Source: an uncultured beta proteobacterium (lineage in GTDB: Bacteria; Pseudomonadota; Gammaproteobacteria; Burkholderiales; Burkholderiaceae_B). From it: DNA of 6,739 nt. The stretch is taken from assembly GCA_903929925.1 (NCBI GenBank), contig CAIYWO010000344.1, forward strand, positions 1-6,739, given 5' to 3'. The notes under the pieces are model-generated. The model was not told the DNA's origin, made no database searches, and worked only from the letters and a program-made list of their open reading frames with translations. The position numbers were made by a program, and so were the translations under genes. Shown here piece after piece: positions 5,606 to 6,739 of the stretch (positions are counted from its first letter, which is position 1; each line of letters starts with the position of its first letter).

Positions 5606-6739
5606 TTATCTTGCATCCGAGAGCCAGCGTTCAGTGAGACGCACAAAGTAACTCGCCCCCACCGGGATGATTGCATCATTGAAGTCGTAAGAGGTGTTGT
5701 GCACGACACAGGCCCCTTCGCCATGGCCCTCTAACCGATGCTTGCCTTCGCCGTTTCCAATAAAGGCGTAACAACCTGGCTTCACCAACAGCATGTGGGC
5801 AAAATCTTCTCCGGCCATTACGCCAGGATACTGATCGTTGACCATGTCTGGGCCCACAATCTCACGCATGACTTGTGCTGCGAAGTCTGCCTCATTCGCG
5901 TGATTCACGACAGGTGGCGACGCACGTCTAAAGAAAATATCGACCTCACACTCATGCGCCAATGCAGTCTGCGTGGCGAGCGTGCGCAGCCTTTCTTCCA
6001 AACGATCTAACGCTGATACGGAGAAAGTCCGGATGGTCCCACCCACCGACGCAGAGTTGGGAATCACGTTTGGTGCGGAAGAGCCTTCAAGTTGTGTCAC
6101 AGCCAACAAAGCCCGCTCGGTACCAGGTATCACTTTTGCAACGAGACCCTGAAGTGCTGTCGCCAAGGACAGCACGGGTGTGATGGGATCGATGCCAGTA
6201 TGCGGAAGCGAAGCGTGTGTCCCCTGACCTTTAATAGTGACTTTGAACGTGCTGCTCGACGCCATCAGCGGGCCGCGATTTAAAGCAAAGCCACCTACCG
6301 TGCCAATTGACCAATTATGCAAACCAAAAATTGCTTCACACGGAAAACGGTCAAACAAACCTTCATCAATCATTTTCTTCGCACCAGCTTTTCCCATCTC
6401 TTCAGCTGGCTGAAAAACGAAATGTACGGTGCCATCAAAATTACGTGTCTGCGAGAGGTGCCAGGCAGCAGCGAGAAGCATCGTGGTGTGTCCGTCATGA
6501 CCGCAGGCATGCATCTTGCCATCGTGAGTGGAACGGTGCTCGAATTCGTTTAACTCTTGGAGAGGCAGTGCATCCATATCAGCCCGCAAACCAATCGTGC
6601 GCTTGCTATTCCCAGCCTTCAATACGCCCACCACGCCAGTCCCTGCAATGCCGCGATGCACCTCAATGCCCCATTCTTTTAATAGACCCGCCACGATTTC
6701 AGAGGTGCGGTGCTCGTCAAAACCGAGCTCGGGATGCGC
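5606..6739 (-). CDS. M20 family metallo-amidohydrolase, hippurate / IAA-amino-acid hydrolase type (N-terminus cut by right edge)
   Basis: The 377 visible residues cover all but perhaps the first 10-20 of an M20D amidohydrolase, a cytoplasmic enzyme that hydrolyses N-acyl amino acids or similar amides using two metal ions. In the visible fragment the expected metal and catalytic residues are Cys79 and His81 (HACGHDGHTT), the pair Glu113-Glu114 (QPAEE), His141 (GLHNW) and His347 (VVHNTSYDFND). GEDFAHM is at 310-316. The inserted dimerisation domain contains GQGTHASLPHTGIDP (about 172-186). A GTG at 6694 could be taken as the start, but it lies inside the protein: the frame stays open to the edge and encodes AHPELGFDEHRTSEI, the conserved N-terminal segment of the family. 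No residue needed for catalysis is missing. The spacer and hairpin after it suggest its own transcription unit. Its substrate is unknown, and a link to the acid imported by the TRAP system is only inference. Confidence 0.95.
   Translation of the reverse strand, partial: AHPELGFDEHRTSEIVAGLLKEWGIEVHRGIAGTGVVGVLKAGNSKRTIGLRADMDALPLQELNEFEHRSTHDGKMHACGHDGHTTMLLAAAWHLSQTRNFDGTVHFVFQPAEEMGKAGAKKMIDEGLFDRFPCEAIFGLHNWSIGTVGGFALNRGPLMASSSTFKVTIKGQGTHASLPHTGIDPITPVLSLATALQGLVAKVIPGTERALLAVTQLEGSSAPNVIPNSASVGGTIRTFSVSALDRLEERLRTLATQTALAHECEVDIFFRRASPPVVNHANEADFAAQVMREIVGPDMVNDQYPGVMAGEDFAHMLLVKPGCYAFIGNGEGKHRLEGHGEGACVVHNTSYDFNDAIIPVGASYFVRLTERWLSDAR

Noticed and set aside
6692..6694. GTG at 6694 as the start of the M20 gene
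   Set aside because: The frame continues open to the window edge and encodes the conserved AHPELGF segment, so the true start is outside.
1..6739. CRISPR array, tRNA or rRNA gene, insertion sequence, phage, toxin-antitoxin or defence genes
   Set aside because: I saw no regularly spaced repeats, no transposase, integrase or nuclease motifs, and no tRNA-like cloverleaf. The window is almost fully coding for ordinary metabolic and transport families.

Overview
The window reads as one strand-uniform block of accessory metabolism: every credible gene is on the minus strand, so transcription runs from the right edge towards the left. Base composition is moderate (I estimate roughly half G+C by eye). 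The proteins look like those of Betaproteobacteria, probably Burkholderiales: a FcbT-like TRAP transporter, a family III CoA-transferase, an SDR, an MDR and a DR2398-type flavoprotein together. That taxonomic call rests on family resemblance, not on a marker gene.

Layout in transcription order. (1) 6739-5606: an M20 metallo-amidohydrolase of the hippurate / IAA-amino-acid hydrolase type, cut at its N-terminus by the window edge. (2) 5605-5446: a 160-bp spacer with a terminator-like stem-loop, an imperfect inverted repeat and a strong ribosome binding site. (3) 5445-3404: the small (DctQ-type) and large (DctM-type) membrane subunits of a TRAP transporter, joined by a 4-bp ATGA overlap. (4) 3407-2955: a 150-residue two-helix membrane protein, again joined by a 4-bp ATGA overlap. 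(5) 2916-2122: a short-chain dehydrogenase with a GTG start. (6) 2056-1082: a zinc-less quinone-oxidoreductase-type MDR enzyme. (7) 1076-471: a DR2398-family FMN split-barrel (pyridoxamine-phosphate-oxidase-like) protein. (8) 447-1: the N-terminal 149 residues of a CaiB/BaiF family III CoA-transferase, cut by the left edge just after its catalytic aspartate. From DctQ onward the junctions are -4, -4, 38, 65, 5 and 23 bp, which suggests a single operon.

Inferred logic: the TRAP permease imports an organic, possibly aromatic, acid. The CoA-transferase would activate it as a thioester, and the SDR, MDR and flavoprotein would carry out redox steps. The M20 enzyme could release a carboxylate from an amide conjugate, but it seems to be a separate transcription unit. 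The substrate cannot be read from the sequence. No TRAP solute-binding-protein gene is present. The less routine observations are the membrane protein coupled to the permease, a 16-bp leader motif repeated (15/16) before the SDR and MDR genes, and the polar tail on the permease. I saw no CRISPR array, RNA gene, insertion sequence, phage or defence gene, and no gene-free stretch longer than 160 bp.
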